This document shows positions 9,966 through 17,790 of a stretch of 64,000 nt of DNA, piece by piece. The notes beneath the pieces are model-generated. The model was not told the origin of the DNA. It was given only the letters and a program-made list of their open reading frames with translations, and did not search any database. The first letter of the stretch is position 1. Each line of letters opens with the position of its first letter. Source of the stretch: an uncultured Caulobacter sp. (GTDB lineage Bacteria > Pseudomonadota > Alphaproteobacteria > Caulobacterales > Caulobacteraceae); contig CAJYMH010000034.1 of the NCBI GenBank assembly GCA_913776195.1, positions 60,367 through 124,366 on the forward strand. Reading direction: 5' to 3'. A program made the position numbers and the translations under genes.

Positions 9966-10124
9966 ATGCGCCATCAAGGTGCCCGCACGTCTTTGTGCGT
10001 TCCGCTTCGGGTGATCTCCGAAGCGTCGAGCTTCCTCAACATGGTCAATGAAGCCCGCCCAATTCCCCTCCTGGGCTTCGGGATCGTCCGTGCGCGGCCG
10101 ATCCCCCTTTTATCGGCGTCCTGA
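9966..10124 (+). CDS. possible 52-residue leader ORF before the pectin receptor
   Basis: An ATG preceded at ideal spacing by the strong purine tract AGGGGAGAGG opens a 52-codon frame ending in TGA. The peptide would end with a repeated RPIPLL motif (ARPIPLLGF and ARPIPLLSA). Third-position GC is lower than in the surrounding genes, so coding status is uncertain. The same DNA folds into several consecutive hairpins, the last resembling an intrinsic terminator that overlaps the final codons. It could be a leader peptide that senses translation, a small protein, or a structured RNA with a chance frame. No homologue is recognised. Confidence 0.4.
   Translation: MRHQGARTSLCVPLRVISEASSFLNMVNEARPIPLLGFGIVRARPIPLLSAS
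9984..10079 (+). promoter_or_regulatory. hairpin-rich leader of the pectin receptor operon
   Basis: Consecutive stems are readable: CGCAC/GTGCG (9984-9999), CGCTTCGG/CCGAAGCG with a 7-base loop (10003-10025), the mutually exclusive GAAGC/GCTTC (10020-10034), and GAAGCCC/GGGCTTC (10050-10079). They are followed immediately by the terminator-like stem at 10080. Overlapping alternatives are what an attenuator or riboswitch-like leader, or a small RNA, would show. No known riboswitch class was recognised. Confidence 0.45.
10080..10111 (+). terminator. intrinsic-terminator-like hairpin inside the leader
   Basis: GGGATCG and CGATCCC form a 7-bp stem around a 12-base loop, followed by CC and four T residues. 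It lies about 100 bases upstream of the receptor start codon, so it would either end a small RNA or act as an attenuator. The T tract is short. Confidence 0.45.
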
Positions 10125-10208
10125 GGCCAAGCGGGCTCAGGGGCAGAGGGGCCGGCGGACACAACCGCCGCAATGACAAGAAACAAGTTCAGGGAAAGAA
10201 GAGACAAG

Positions 10209-13049
10209 ATGCAAAAGCGCGATCAAGCGGGCAGGGGACAGCTGCGTCGCAACACCATTTTGCTGGGCACCAGCGCAGCGGCGGTTCTTATGCTGGCTGG
10301 CGCCGCTGCGGCCCAGACAGCGCAGGACGCCGAAGTTGAGGAAGTCGTCGTCACTGGCTTTCGCAGCAGCCTCGAAAAGGCTCTGGAGCTAAAGCGCAAC
10401 AGCACTGGCGCGGTGGACTCCATCGTCGCCGAAGACATCGCCAAGTTCCCCGACAACAACCTGGCCGAAGCCATCCAGCGCGTGCCGGGCGTCTCGATCA
10501 CCCGCGACGGCGGCGAAGGCCGCAATCTGTCGGTCCGGGGGCTGTCGGAAGAATTCACCCGCGTGCGGATCAACGGCATCGAGGCCCAGGCGACGACCGC
10601 GTCCGGCCGTGGCCGAGGCTTCGACTTCAACGTTTTCGCCTCCGAGCTCTTTAGCCAAATCGACGTGCGCAAGACGCCGTCGGCGGAGATCGACGAAGGC
10701 TCGCTGGGCGCGACCGTCGATCTGCGCACCGGCAAGCCGTTCGACTACAACGGCTTCAAAATCGCCGGCTCGGCCAAGATGGGCTACAGCGACCTGTCGA
10801 AGGACTACGACCCTCGCGTGGCGGTCCTGGTCAGCAACACCTTCTTCGACGACACCTTCGGCGCGCTGTTTTCAGCGGCCTATTCGGAGCGCGGCGTGCG
10901 CCAGAACGGCGTCAGCACCGGCCAGTTCAACGTCGGCCCGGCTGACGGGGGCTTTTGTAACGTGGCTCAACGTCCGGCGCTTTGCGCTGGCACCAATCCA
11001 GCCGCCTATGACCTGGCGAGCGCGGCCACCACGCGATATCCGCGCTTTTTGCGTTACCAGCAGTACGAGACCCAGACCAAACGCCTGGGCCTGACCGGCG
11101 CGCTGCAATGGCGTCCGTCCGATCGCACCGAGATCGCGCTCGATGTGATGTATTCCAAATTCGAAGTGGAGCGTAACGAGCGTCAGCTTGAGTCCATTGG
11201 CCTGAGCCGCGGCGCCTCCCAGGGCGGCAAGCCCGAGACCGTGGTGCGCGACGCTGTCGTTAACGCAGACGGCACCTTGGTCTATGCGCTGCTCGACAAT
11301 GTCGACATCCGTTCGGAAAACTACCTGGACGTCTACGACACCGAGTTCACCCAGTGGACCTTGAGCGGCAAGCACGCATTCACCGACCGTTTCTCGGTGA
11401 GCGGCACCGTGGGCTACGTGTCCAATGACTTCGACAATGCGCTCGACTACATCGCGCAGATGGATCGCATCAACACGGACGGCTACTCGTTCGATGCGCG
11501 CAACAGCCAAAACTTCCCGGCTATCAACTACGGGTTCGACGTCAAAGACCCTAACAGCTGGTACATTGGCCCGACCGTCACGGTCCCCGGCGGCACCGGC
11601 GCCACGGGACCTGACATCCGCCTGCGCCCCAACTGGAATGACAACACTTTCAAGATCGTACAGGCCCAGGGGCAGTACGAGCTGAACGACAGCCTGACCT
11701 TCAAGCTGGGCGGCAGCCTGAAGAAGTACGAGTTCGTCGGCACCGGCCAGCGCCTGGCCTCCGGTGAAGGCAATATCCCGGCGATCCCGGCCGGCTACAC
11801 CATGGCGACCCTGACGGAGCAATGGTGCGGCCTGCAAAAGCTGAACCTGCCGGCGGGCACGCCCAGCTGTTGGGCGAGCCCCAACCGCGACGCCATCGCC
11901 CAGGCCTACGGCGTGTTCAGCAACAGCGGCCGCTTCGCGCTTTCAAGCACGACCTCCAGCGCCCGCGGCGACAACCGCTCGGTGGAGGAAGAAGACCAAG
12001 GCGCATTCATCCAGGCTGACTTCCGCCATGAGCTGTTCGGCTTGCCGGTGCGCGGCGACGTCGGCGTGCGTTACGTGAAGACCAAGCAAAGCTCGACCTT
12101 CTTCTCGACGGTTCCGACCTCGGTTAACCCGGCGGGCTTTGAGCTGACGACGGTGGGCCGTTCTTACGAGGACACCTTGCCGTCGCTGAACCTGGTGATC
12201 GAGCCGCGCGACGACGTCCAGGTGCGCTTCGGCGCCGCCAAGGTGATGTCGCGTCCGGGGCTCGGCGCGCTGTCGGCGGCCACCAACGTCAACGTCGCCG
12301 GCGGTTCTCGTACTGTCACGACCGGCAACCCGATGCTGGAGCCTTACCGCGCCAAGACCTTCGACGTGGCGGTGGAGTGGTATCCGAGCCGCGGCGCTGT
12401 GGTCTCGGCTGCGTTCTTCTATAAGGACATCAGCACCTACGTTCAGAACATCACCGTCGTGGCGCCGTACTCCACCACGGGGCTGCCGGCGAGCCTGCTC
12501 ACCGGCACCGGAGTGAACGTCAACGACGACTTTAGCATCTCCAACGTGGTCAACACGCCTGGCGGTCCGCTCAAGGGCGTCGAGCTGAACTACCAACAGC
12601 CGCTGACCTTCCTGCCGTGGAAGTTCGAGAACCTCGGCGTGCTGCTGAACTACACTTACGTGGACTCCCAGATCGACTACTTCCTGTCGTCGAGCTCGGC
12701 GGCCACCACGGTGTCGCGCGACCTTCTGAACCTGTCCAAGAACGCCTATAACGGCACGATCTACTATGAAGATGGTCCGTTCCAGGCGCGCGTCTCGGCG
12801 GCTTACCGCGACAAGTATCTGACGGCCGTTCCGGCGGCCTACAACGTCGATGTCGGCGGCCGCCGCTCGACCCTGTTCGTCGACTTCTCGGCCTCCTACA
12901 AGGTCAGCGACGACATCACGGTCAGCTTCGAAGGCATCAACCTCACCAACGAGAAGGACATCTCGTTCCTGGACTCCGAGGTGCAGCGCACGAACGACTA
13001 TTTCCAGGTGGGTCGCCAGTACTACCTGGGCGTTCGCTACGCTTTCTAA
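10209..13049 (+). CDS. TonB-dependent receptor of the pectin utilisation locus
   Basis: Outer-membrane transporter of about 946 aa. A signal peptide (LLGTSAAAVLMLAGAAAAQT) is followed by a TonB box (EEVVVTGFRSSL) and the plug segment SIVAEDIAKFPDNNLAEAIQRVPG, a signature of the TonB-Xanth-Caul receptor subfamily that serves polysaccharide uptake. The barrel closes with YYLGVRYAF. The ATG at 10209 has AGAAGAGA upstream; an in-frame ATG at 10173 lacks a ribosome site. It heads the PL10-esterase-GH28-CE8 genes, although a strong terminator follows it, so the enzymes may be read through or have their own promoter. Import of oligogalacturonides is inferred from context. Confidence 0.94.
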   Translation: MQKRDQAGRGQLRRNTILLGTSAAAVLMLAGAAAAQTAQDAEVEEVVVTGFRSSLEKALELKRNSTGAVDSIVAEDIAKFPDNNLAEAIQRVPGVSITRDGGEGRNLSVRGLSEEFTRVRINGIEAQATTASGRGRGFDFNVFASELFSQIDVRKTPSAEIDEGSLGATVDLRTGKPFDYNGFKIAGSAKMGYSDLSKDYDPRVAVLVSNTFFDDTFGALFSAAYSERGVRQNGVSTGQFNVGPADGGFCNVAQRPALCAGTNPAAYDLASAATTRYPRFLRYQQYETQTKRLGLTGALQWRPSDRTEIALDVMYSKFEVERNERQLESIGLSRGASQGGKPETVVRDAVVNADGTLVYALLDNVDIRSENYLDVYDTEFTQWTLSGKHAFTDRFSVSGTVGYVSNDFDNALDYIAQMDRINTDGYSFDARNSQNFPAINYGFDVKDPNSWYIGPTVTVPGGTGATGPDIRLRPNWNDNTFKIVQAQGQYELNDSLTFKLGGSLKKYEFVGTGQRLASGEGNIPAIPAGYTMATLTEQWCGLQKLNLPAGTPSCWASPNRDAIAQAYGVFSNSGRFALSSTTSSARGDNRSVEEEDQGAFIQADFRHELFGLPVRGDVGVRYVKTKQSSTFFSTVPTSVNPAGFELTTVGRSYEDTLPSLNLVIEPRDDVQVRFGAAKVMSRPGLGALSAATNVNVAGGSRTVTTGNPMLEPYRAKTFDVAVEWYPSRGAVVSAAFFYKDISTYVQNITVVAPYSTTGLPASLLTGTGVNVNDDFSISNVVNTPGGPLKGVELNYQQPLTFLPWKFENLGVLLNYTYVDSQIDYFLSSSSAATTVSRDLLNLSKNAYNGTIYYEDGPFQARVSAAYRDKYLTAVPAAYNVDVGGRRSTLFVDFSASYKVSDDITVSFEGINLTNEKDISFLDSEVQRTNDYFQVGRQYYLGVRYAF

Positions 13050-13062
13050 AGACCAAGCAGGG

Positions 13063-13091
13063 GGGCGGCCGGCCAAGTCGGCCGCCCTTTT
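13063..13091 (+). terminator. rho-independent terminator after the pectin receptor
   Basis: GGGCGGCC and GGCCGCCC form a perfect 8-bp stem around a 9-base loop, followed by TTTT. It sits 13 bases after the receptor stop and 28 bases before the next gene, so it probably makes receptor mRNA more abundant than enzyme mRNA. Confidence 0.8.
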
Positions 13092-13118
13092 CATGTCGCT
13101 TTGAGGAGTGTCGTCTGC

Positions 13119-14270
13119 ATGCGTGCGCCCGTCGCCGCGGCGGTCACCGCCGCCGTCCTCGCAGCCTCCGCCATGCCGATCTCCGCCGCTAAAGCGCAGG
13201 TCCAGCATCCGGCTGCGCATCCGCCTCTCATTCCATTCCCAAGCCCCTTCCAGCTGGACGTGATGTCCAAGGCTCGCAAGGTCGGCACGACCATGCCGGT
13301 CGGCTGGTGGAAAACCATGTCCGCCAAGCCAGCGACCTGGTTCGCCTCGGACGAGGCGCGCGCCATCGGCGACAACATCATCTCTTGGCAGATCAGCGAG
13401 ACGGGCGGCTGGCCCGGCGGCGACGTGGTCAGCCAGCCCTTCCGAGGCGCCGAAGGCCAGATCGGATGGCGCGGCCATTCGACCTCGCTCTACCGCTTCG
13501 ACCACCTGCGCTTCTTGGCGCGCCTCTATGGCGCGACAGGCGAGGAGCGGTACCGTAAATCCCTGGCCGTGGGCCTCGACTACGTGCTGGGCGCCCAATA
13601 CCCCAAGGGCAGCTGGCCGTACGGCTCACACCCCTCCCAAGCGGCGCATAACGCGCGCTATGCGACGTTCAACGACGACGCGACCGCTAAGATCATGGCC
13701 TATGTCCGGGAGGTTGCGAGCGATCCTGTATACGCCAAGGTGTCTCAGCGATTGCCTAGCCGCGCGGCCGCAGCCTTCGACAACGGGATCGATTACATCA
13801 TCCGCGCCCAGATCGTGGCGGACGGCAAGCTGACGGCCTGGGGCGCTCAGCATGACGAAGTCACCTACGAGCCGCGGATGGGCCGCATGTTCGAGCCGCC
13901 GGCGATCAGCGCTAACGAAAGCGCCGGTGTTTTGATGCTGCTCATGAGTCTGGACCGCCCGAGCCCTGAGGTGATCCGCGCCGTGGAGAGCGGCGTCGCT
14001 TGGTACAAGTTGTCCGCCTTGACGGGGATCCGCATCGATCGACCCGCCAATGGCGACCGGGTGGTGGTCGCCGATCCCAAGGCCAAGCCGATCTGGGCCC
14101 GATACTACGAGATACCGACGAACCGCCCGATTTTCGCGGGCCGTGACGGTGTTGTTCGCTACAGCCTCGCGCCCGTCGAGCTTGAACGTCGCGCCGGATA
14201 CGCCTGGTACGGCGATTGGGGCGACGCTGTCCTCGCTCGTTATCAAGAATGGGTCAAGGCGCGCGGTTGA
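13119..14270 (+). CDS. exported pectate lyase, PL10 family
   Basis: About 383 aa with an N-terminal signal peptide (AAAVTAAVLAASAMPISAAKAQ). It should cleave polygalacturonate by beta-elimination in the periplasm or outside the cell. PL10 hallmarks seen are ETGGWPGG, YATFNDDATAKIM, LTAWGAQHDEVTYEP, ISANESAGVL, and the C-terminal WARYYEIPTNRPIFAGRDG with ERRAGYAWYG. The ATG at 13119 follows GAGGAG at a 10-base gap; an in-frame TTG six codons upstream overlaps that ribosome site. It is 11 bases from the next gene and begins the enzyme part of the pectin operon. Confidence 0.88.
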   Translation: MRAPVAAAVTAAVLAASAMPISAAKAQVQHPAAHPPLIPFPSPFQLDVMSKARKVGTTMPVGWWKTMSAKPATWFASDEARAIGDNIISWQISETGGWPGGDVVSQPFRGAEGQIGWRGHSTSLYRFDHLRFLARLYGATGEERYRKSLAVGLDYVLGAQYPKGSWPYGSHPSQAAHNARYATFNDDATAKIMAYVREVASDPVYAKVSQRLPSRAAAAFDNGIDYIIRAQIVADGKLTAWGAQHDEVTYEPRMGRMFEPPAISANESAGVLMLLMSLDRPSPEVIRAVESGVAWYKLSALTGIRIDRPANGDRVVVADPKAKPIWARYYEIPTNRPIFAGRDGVVRYSLAPVELERRAGYAWYGDWGDAVLARYQEWVKARG

Positions 14271-14281
14271 AGGCGATGATC

Positions 14282-16306
14282 ATGAAAATCAATCTGTTGG
14301 CGGCATGTCTTGCAGCGACCACGATGCTGACGGCCGCCGCTCAAGCCGCAGAGCCGTCAGGACGTGATCAACTGATCCGCTACATCGACGGATTGGCCGA
14401 GCGTCAGCTGAGGGCCCGTGAAGTCGAACTGGCCGCCATCGACACGGCGGCGAAAATGGACGCCCGCAAGGCGAAGCTTCGTCAGTCGATCCTCGAGCTG
14501 ATCGGTGGCTTGCCGCAAGAGCGCACCGCGTTGAAGACCCGAAGTATGGGTGGCTACCAGGGCGACGGCTATCGGGTCGAAAAGGTCGTCTATGAGAGCC
14601 TGCCGGGTTACTTCGTCACCGCCAACGTCTATGTGCCGGCGGGCGGCAAGGGCCCGTTTCCTGCCGTACTGATCACGCCTGGGCACTCTCCAGACGGCAA
14701 GGCGGGCGACCGCTTCGGCGGCAACCTGGCCAAGGCCGGCATCCTCGCCTTGATCTATGACGAGATCGGGATGGGCGAGCGCCTTCAACACTATGATCCG
14801 GAGATCGGCGAATCCAAGGTCGGCCGCCCCACGGGCGAGCACTCGATGGCCTACTGGCAGACGGTCCCCGTGGGCGATCACGTCTCGCGCTACTTCATCT
14901 GGGACGCGATGCGCGGGCTCGACTATCTGCAAGGGCGCGCGGATGTGGACGGCGCCCGGCTGGGAGCCTTGGGCTGCTCTGGCGGCGGCACTGTCACCGC
15001 TTTCCTGACGGCGTTGGACGACCGGGTACAGGCTGCGGCCTCGGCCTGCTACGTCAACACCTTCCGCCACGTGCTCGCCGGACCTGGCCCTCAGGAGGCC
15101 GAGCAGTCTCCCCCCGGCTTCATCGCCGCGGGCTTGGACGTACCGGATTGGGTCGAACTGGCGGCCCCAAGGCCGTACGCCATCATCTCCACCGAGGCGG
15201 ACTTCTTCCCCTTCGAGGGAGCCAAAACAGCCTATGAGGAGGCTCGCCGCATTTGGGGTCTTTACGGCGCTCAAGACCGCCTCACCTGGATCACTGGCCC
15301 GGGCGGGCACGGAAATCTGGCGCCGGTCGGCGATAAGATCGTTGGCTTCTTCAGCCGTTGGCTGAACAACTCCACGACGCATCGGCCCTATGTCGATGTC
15401 CGCCCACCGCTTGGTCAGGACAACCTCGTGACCGCCACGGGCCATGTCGCAACCTCGCTGAAGGGCGTGACGCTGCAGCAGGTCAATCAGGCGCGCGCCG
15501 CCAAGGTCGCGCCGCCATCGCGCGCGGCCATCCCGCTGGAGCGCCTGCGCGAGGATATCCGCGCGGTCACCAAAGCCCGCACGCCCGTCATGAGCCTGAA
15601 GACGGAGAAGGGCGGTTGCATCCTGGCCGGCTCTGCGGCGGGCGATCTTGATTGCCGCCTGACGGGACTGGATGGCGCCGGCAAGAAGCGCGCTTTGGTG
15701 CTGACAGGTTATCCCGAGCAGCTCGCCGCGGTCCGCGCCCAGAGCACCGCGCTGGCGGCGAAGGGATGGCTGGTGATGGAGCTTCCGGCCCGCGGCGCCG
15801 GCGGAACCGAGGAGATCAAATCCGCCCTTTTGGGCGATTGGAATCTGCTTTCCCTGCGCGCGATGCTGGTGGGCGAGACGGTTTTGGGCCTGCGCGCCGA
15901 CGACGTGGCCGGTGCGGTCGCGGCGCTTAGTCAGCGGCAGGATGTCCAGTCAGGCGTGTCGGTCTACGCCCTCGGCGCCATGGCCCCCGCGGCGCTGCAT
16001 GCGGCGGTGCTGGACGACCGGATCGTCAGCCTGACCTTGGACGGCGCTTTGGCCAGCTACCGCATGGCCGTGGACCGCCCCATCCAGCGCAACCTGCCCG
16101 AGGTGCTGCCGTTCGGCGTCCTTCGCCATTACGACCTGACGGACCTGACAGTGTCTTTGGGCGCGCGCCCGGTCACCTGGGTCAACCCTCATAACGGCGT
16201 TGGCGAAATTCTTCGCCAGCCCCAGTTCGAAGCCCTGTTGCGCGCCAAGCCCGCGAGCGTCCGTTGGGCGTCTCGCGGCGCGCGCGACCCTCTAGTCCTG
16301 CCTTAG
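14282..16306 (+). CDS. exported two-domain esterase (pectin acetyl- or methylesterase-like) with a degenerate second domain
   Basis: About 674 aa with a signal peptide (LLAACLAATTMLTAAAQAAE). The first alpha/beta-hydrolase domain (about 100-365) has a complete triad: GCSGG (Ser233), STEADFF (Asp307) and GPGGHGN (His343). It resembles acetylxylan-esterase/dienelactone-hydrolase-like carbohydrate esterases. A second hydrolase-like domain (about 480-670: ALVLTGYPE, LVMELPARGAGGTE, VSVYALGAMAPAAL) has alanine where the elbow serine should be, so it is probably not catalytic. Neighbours on both sides are pectinases, so de-esterification of pectin is the likely role; acetyl or methyl specificity cannot be decided from sequence. 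GAAGG lies eight bases before the chosen ATG. Confidence 0.78.
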   Translation: MKINLLAACLAATTMLTAAAQAAEPSGRDQLIRYIDGLAERQLRAREVELAAIDTAAKMDARKAKLRQSILELIGGLPQERTALKTRSMGGYQGDGYRVEKVVYESLPGYFVTANVYVPAGGKGPFPAVLITPGHSPDGKAGDRFGGNLAKAGILALIYDEIGMGERLQHYDPEIGESKVGRPTGEHSMAYWQTVPVGDHVSRYFIWDAMRGLDYLQGRADVDGARLGALGCSGGGTVTAFLTALDDRVQAAASACYVNTFRHVLAGPGPQEAEQSPPGFIAAGLDVPDWVELAAPRPYAIISTEADFFPFEGAKTAYEEARRIWGLYGAQDRLTWITGPGGHGNLAPVGDKIVGFFSRWLNNSTTHRPYVDVRPPLGQDNLVTATGHVATSLKGVTLQQVNQARAAKVAPPSRAAIPLERLREDIRAVTKARTPVMSLKTEKGGCILAGSAAGDLDCRLTGLDGAGKKRALVLTGYPEQLAAVRAQSTALAAKGWLVMELPARGAGGTEEIKSALLGDWNLLSLRAMLVGETVLGLRADDVAGAVAALSQRQDVQSGVSVYALGAMAPAALHAAVLDDRIVSLTLDGALASYRMAVDRPIQRNLPEVLPFGVLRHYDLTDLTVSLGARPVTWVNPHNGVGEILRQPQFEALLRAKPASVRWASRGARDPLVLP

Positions 16307-16324
16307 TTGAAGAGAGCCGCCGTC

Positions 16325-17770
16325 ATGGTCAAAACCGCCTCGCCGTCCCCGCAGTCCAGCCGCCGCGCTTTCCTGGGCGCCGCCGGTCTTGGGGTTGTCG
16401 GCGCGACCCTGGCTCCCGCCGTGGCCGGCGCCCAGTCCTCTAAGGGTTTGATGCCGCCCGCGCTTCCGGCGGCTTTCATTCCAGCCAAGACCGGCGTGCG
16501 GATCGACCCGCGGGACTGGGGCGCCAAGGCCGACGGCAAGACCAAGGACACCCACGCGGTGCAGCAGTCGCTCGACCGTTGCGCCGTACTGGGCGGCGGG
16601 GAGGTGGTGCTAAGCGGCGGCGTCTTCTTGGTCGGTGCGGTGCGCATTGGGTCCAACACCACCTTGCGGATCGACGAAGGGGCTGTCCTGCAAGGCTCGC
16701 CCGATGTCGCCGACTACCCCATCATTCAGGTGCGCTGGGAGGGCCGCTGGGTCCCAGGCTATATCGGCTTGGTTTGGGCGCAGGACGCCAGAAATGTCGC
16801 CATCACCGGCAAGGGCAAGATCCTGGCCTCGAAGGACATCCATAAGCGCATCGAGGAGAAAACCGGCTTGCGCCATCCGGCGCTGCTGGAGTTCGTCGAG
16901 GTGAGCGGGCTTAGCGTCACAGACGTCTGGACCGAGCAGAACGACATGTGGTCGATCCACCCCGTCTATTGCCAAGATGTCGTCTTCCGCAACATGACGG
17001 TGAAGGGCGCAGCCGACGGGATCGACGTGGATTCCTGCCGCCGCGTGGTCATCGACAAGTGCGACTTCGACACTGTCGATGACTGCATTTCTTTGAAGTC
17101 CGGACGCGGCATGGAGGGCAATGTCATCGCTCGTCCGACTGAGGACGTGACCATCACTGATTGCGTTTTCCGCGACCGCCGCTGGGCTTGCATCGGCATT
17201 GGCAGCGAAACCTCCGCTGGCATCCGGCGGGTGCTGGTCGAGCGCTGCAAGTGCCTGGCCGCGCATACCTTCGCCATCTACATCAAAAGCCGGCCGGGCC
17301 GCGGCGCGTTCATCGAGGACATCGTCATGCGCGACCTGGAGGTGGAGAACGCCGGTTATGGCTTCTTGCGCTTCAATTTCCTCGACAGCGGCAAGCAGGA
17401 CCAGTTCCCAGTGCCGGGCATGGACGGAGTGCCTACCGTGCGCAACTTCGTCTTCGAGCGCATCACCGTGAAGGACGTGCCGGTGCTGGTGGAAGGCGTG
17501 CAGGTTCACCCCGACAAGCCGTTGGACGGCTTTGTCTTCCGAGACGTGAAGGGCACCGCCGGTCGCGGGATCACCTTGGCCAACATCCGCAATGTGACCC
17601 TTGAGAACATCAACGTGAACGTCTTCAGCGGCCCCAAGCTGGCCGTCGATAACGTCACCGGCAAAGGTTTGGAAGGCGCCGCGCGTCTGATCCCCACTGA
17701 ACGCCCGGCGCCCATCCCTGCGCCGACGACGCCCTATCGCCTGGGCATGACCACCGGCCGTCCGAACTAG
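16325..17770 (+). CDS. Tat-exported polygalacturonase-like GH28 glycoside hydrolase
   Basis: About 481 aa. A twin-arginine signal (SSRRAFLGAAGLG) implies export in folded form. The parallel beta-helix enzyme hydrolyses galacturonan or rhamnogalacturonan. GH28 landmarks are RDWGAKADGKTKDTHAVQQ near 63-81, DGIDVDSC (231-238), and the catalytic Asp pair in DDCISLKSG (252-260). The usual G-H-G histidine motif is not present: the aligned stretch reads RWACIGIGSET (286-296). IYIKSRPG replaces the usual RIKT. Substrate specificity may therefore differ from classical polygalacturonases. The ATG at 16325 has GAAGAGAG upstream, and the gene is 18 bases after the esterase. Confidence 0.85.
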   Translation: MVKTASPSPQSSRRAFLGAAGLGVVGATLAPAVAGAQSSKGLMPPALPAAFIPAKTGVRIDPRDWGAKADGKTKDTHAVQQSLDRCAVLGGGEVVLSGGVFLVGAVRIGSNTTLRIDEGAVLQGSPDVADYPIIQVRWEGRWVPGYIGLVWAQDARNVAITGKGKILASKDIHKRIEEKTGLRHPALLEFVEVSGLSVTDVWTEQNDMWSIHPVYCQDVVFRNMTVKGAADGIDVDSCRRVVIDKCDFDTVDDCISLKSGRGMEGNVIARPTEDVTITDCVFRDRRWACIGIGSETSAGIRRVLVERCKCLAAHTFAIYIKSRPGRGAFIEDIVMRDLEVENAGYGFLRFNFLDSGKQDQFPVPGMDGVPTVRNFVFERITVKDVPVLVEGVQVHPDKPLDGFVFRDVKGTAGRGITLANIRNVTLENINVNVFSGPKLAVDNVTGKGLEGAARLIPTERPAPIPAPTTPYRLGMTTGRPN

Positions 17771-17790
17771 AACCGAAGGGCGAGGGGAGT

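Noticed and set aside
9974..10207. 77-codon minus-strand frame in the pectin leader
   Set aside because: No ribosome site and no recognisable features; the plus strand holds the stronger leader ORF and hairpins.
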